Shown: piece after piece, positions 62,261 to 64,000 of the stretch
Layout: each line of letters opens with the position of its first letter
Position numbering within the stretch: position 1 is the first letter of the stretch
Assembly (NCBI RefSeq): GCF_009696615.1
Contig: NZ_VULO01000001.1
Coordinates: forward strand, 1-64,000
DNA: 64,000 nt
Direction of reading: 5' to 3'
Origin: Scrofimicrobium canadense
GTDB taxonomy: Bacteria; Actinomycetota; Actinomycetes; Actinomycetales; Actinomycetaceae
Position numbers and translations under genes: made by a program
Notes under the pieces: generated by a model
What the model saw: only the letters and a program-made list of their open reading frames with translations
The model's database searches: none
Told to the model about the DNA's origin: nothing

Positions 62261-62944
62261 ATGAACAGAGTCCAACAGAGCCTGTGGGTAGGCGCGATAG
62301 TCGTTATTTTTCTTGCTGTGCCAGCATATCTACTACGCGATGTGCTTTACCATGCAGTGGCATTCACCACTGCGACGCAAGAAACATGGTGGGCCGCAGT
62401 GATCTATCCGATTGGCAAATACGGGTATCTCCTGATAGCAGTACTGGGTGCAGTCACTCTAGCTGCAACGTGGCGGGCATATGGTTGGAAAGCAGAAACA
62501 GCTCTCATTGTGTCGCCATTCGTGGCGTGGGGGCTCAACTGGCTGTTTAAATCGTTGGTACGTGAGGAACGTCCCTGTGCGGTATACCAATTCCCATCAA
62601 TGGTCCCGTGTCCCTCGACTCCTCCTGATTGGTCCTGGCCTAGTGGACACTCTGCAATCGCCGCTGCATTGGCGACTAGCGTCCTTCTTTTGCTCCCTCG
62701 GCTGTGGCCGCTTGCTGCGGCATTAGCCTTTTTGCAGGGATACGGACGTGTCGCACTTGGCGCCCACTATGTCCACGATGTGTTGTCGGGATGGGCTGTT
62801 GGGATTATCGGTACACTGCTAACCTTCTATCTTTTTAGCGTCTTCTTCGGTTTTTCCTGGTGGCGATATGGAGTGCGAAGCCCAGAAGGGCCACCAGAGC
62901 AGACCCCTCAGCGACCAAAGCGCCCACATCGACTAGAGGATTGA
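62261..62944 (+). CDS. PAP2-family membrane phosphatase
   Basis: A 227-residue integral membrane phosphatase with about six spans. The three phosphatase motifs are KSLVREERPC (KxxxxxxRP), WPSGHSAIAA and GRVALGAHYVHDVLSG. Relatives remove phosphate from undecaprenyl diphosphate or other lipids. The hydrophilic tail (RSPEGPPEQTPQRPKRPHRL) is encoded opposite the convergent gene, with 110 bases of overlap. Confidence 0.9.
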   Translation: MNRVQQSLWVGAIVVIFLAVPAYLLRDVLYHAVAFTTATQETWWAAVIYPIGKYGYLLIAVLGAVTLAATWRAYGWKAETALIVSPFVAWGLNWLFKSLVREERPCAVYQFPSMVPCPSTPPDWSWPSGHSAIAAALATSVLLLLPRLWPLAAALAFLQGYGRVALGAHYVHDVLSGWAVGIIGTLLTFYLFSVFFGFSWWRYGVRSPEGPPEQTPQRPKRPHRLED

Positions 62945-63776
62945 TAGTTGCACTCCATAAGAGCTCAGGTAACGGGCCGTGTCCCATTACTTGAGGTCCG
63001 ATAGTCCAGGCAATAAGAAGTAACGCACCTGTGCTCAACGCGCAAAATAGGCCAGCTAGACCCAAAGCAAGAAAGCGGCTAGGAGCCACCAATATTCCCA
63101 GAAGTAGAGCGATCGCAGTAACAACGCCTCCCCATGTGGCGAACCAGCCAAGTACTGTGCGAGCAGACCTCGCCTCGTCGATACCTGACACTGTGGCGAA
63201 TGGGAGGGGTAGATCGATGTCGGGTATAAGGCTGGCTATGGGCAGTCCCTGGTCTACCAATGATGCCCGGAAAGTCTCAATGAGGGGGCCGGTTGCGATC
63301 GTGAGCACCGCAGTATCCTCACCGGGTGTGTCTACCGCAGAAATAAAGTCTGTGTGCACTTGGCGTAATAACGTTGGCCATGCTTGGTGAAACTCGGGCG
63401 AATCGAGGGCGGCAAGGGCTGTGTCACGTACACCATCGTGAAGAGCCTCATCCGCATTTTCTGGGGCAGCCTCAATAGCGGATGCCCATGAATCAGGAAG
63501 TCCCCATTGGCGAGCGGTCGACGCGATCGAGCTGGACAAAGATTCAGATGTGGAACCCAGAATACTGGTGGAAAGTGCTTCACTGGTCGTGTCAGCAATA
63601 CCGCCTGCCACATAGTCATGAAAGACTGGCGAGGAAGCGACCGGTTCATAAAGGTCGATGAAGCCATCCTGGTCAACAAGACTGGTGGTGGTCCAATGTC
63701 CAAGGACTGTGAGTGGTGCGGCGAGCACTCCAATCGCAATCAGGATGGTTGCTAGAACTGATCTCAAGGTTGCCAT
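62835..63776 (-). CDS. Membrane protein with large extracellular domain
   Basis: A 313-residue protein with one N-terminal span (VLATILIAIGVLAAPLTVLG), an outside domain of about 180 residues rich in Ser/Thr/Asp, then three spans near the C-terminus and a basic tail (RKNRRRR). The layout resembles actinobacterial proteins of unknown function that begin with a GHWTTTSLVDQDGFIDLYEP-like stretch. I start at ATG 63776; the frame 48 codons longer reads into non-coding bases near the divergent gene. Confidence 0.75.
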   Translation of the reverse strand: MATLRSVLATILIAIGVLAAPLTVLGHWTTTSLVDQDGFIDLYEPVASSPVFHDYVAGGIADTTSEALSTSILGSTSESLSSSIASTARQWGLPDSWASAIEAAPENADEALHDGVRDTALAALDSPEFHQAWPTLLRQVHTDFISAVDTPGEDTAVLTIATGPLIETFRASLVDQGLPIASLIPDIDLPLPFATVSGIDEARSARTVLGWFATWGGVVTAIALLLGILVAPSRFLALGLAGLFCALSTGALLLIAWTIGPQVMGHGPLPELLWSATINPLVDVGALVAEGSALVALLGFALHIATRKNRRRR

Positions 63777-63848
63777 GTTTCTCACTTTCGAAGCTGAGTC
63801 GATGGTACTACCCCTAGTTACTTCCGTGCCTGCGCTAATCTTCCATGT

Positions 63849-64000
63849 ATGACTGAATCTCCGCGGACTTTCACCTACGGACAGATTGAATATACGATTG
63901 CGCCCGAAAATGTCAGGCAATCAGATGTTCAAGCACTCGTTGAGGAGCATCTTCAGGAGATGGTTGCTATGTCCGCCCCTGAGACTTCCTTTGCACTTAG
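63849..64000 (+). CDS. GNAT-family acetyltransferase, N-terminal part only
   Basis: The frame opens at ATG 63849 and runs off the window after 50 codons. VQALVEEHLQEMVAMSAPET resembles the first helices of GNAT N-acetyltransferases (LLxEHLxxMxxxSPPES). The acetyl-CoA site is not in view, so the call is tentative. Confidence 0.6.
   Translation, partial: MTESPRTFTYGQIEYTIAPENVRQSDVQALVEEHLQEMVAMSAPETSFAL

Overview
The window reads as a chromosomal segment of an actinobacterium, most likely of the Actinomycetaceae or a close relative with roughly balanced G+C. Signs of this are Lsr2, CarD, a CsoR-controlled copper operon, sugar ABC importers without a dedicated ATPase gene, frequent GTG/TTG starts, and several genes whose -10 box sits right in front of the start codon (leaderless mRNA). 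No species is claimed. Most of the window is housekeeping: hisS, purB, purA, topA, tmk, holB, pepA, metE, metF, lysA, dapB, hemH, gpmA, carD, ispD, ispF, cysS, rlmB and one tRNA-Arg(ACG).

Region by region. 1-8.7 kb: the end of an IS3-family element, then a minus-strand operon for mannoside uptake and breakdown (binding protein, two permeases, GH130 enzyme, phosphomannomutase, ManA), facing a LacI-type regulator broken by two single-base homopolymer expansions. 9-17.5 kb: tRNA-Arg, hisS, purU, a small membrane protein, a WXG-like small protein with an alpha/beta hydrolase, a fructosamine-kinase-like gene, purB and a second hydrolase pair. 17.5-21.8 kb: a DUF559/AbiEi-type gene framed by 71-bp inverted repeats, then csoR, a small metallochaperone and a CopA with its metal-binding domain inside the ATP-binding part of the protein. 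21.8-31.2 kb: a DUF853 ATPase with a probable frameshift, a methyltransferase, topA-tmk-holB and a secreted peptidase. 31.2-33.9 kb: a small accessory island with a BglII-like restriction-modification pair (nuclease gene interrupted) and a calpain-like protease, bounded by two kinds of repeat. 34-43 kb: pepA, metE-metF with a possible leader peptide, and a Firmicutes-looking lysine cluster (lysA, deacetylase, dapB, dapH). 43-56.9 kb: oxidoreductases, hemH, lsr2, gpmA, carD-ispD, a transporter and nagA. 56.9-57.8 kb: a YefM-YoeB toxin-antitoxin pair between two copies of a 58-base palindromic repeat. 57.8-64 kb: ispF/cysS around a perfect inverted repeat, rlmB, purA, a PAP2 phosphatase, a membrane protein and the start of a GNAT gene.

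The most unusual theme is that three defence- or toxin-type modules (DUF559/AbiEi gene, restriction-modification pair, YefM-YoeB) each sit beside or between short structured repeats with no transposase. Family 1 is 71 bp, three ungapped copies, two of them forming terminal inverted repeats. Family 2 is a 58-bp palindrome with three clear copies, one having its centre inverted, and a fourth decayed copy that supplies the end of the ispD reading frame. Other leads are the CopA architecture, tandem AGATCT sites in the promoter of the putative AGATCT-type methyltransferase, the methionine-rich leader in front of metF, and the symmetric promoter between ispF and cysS.
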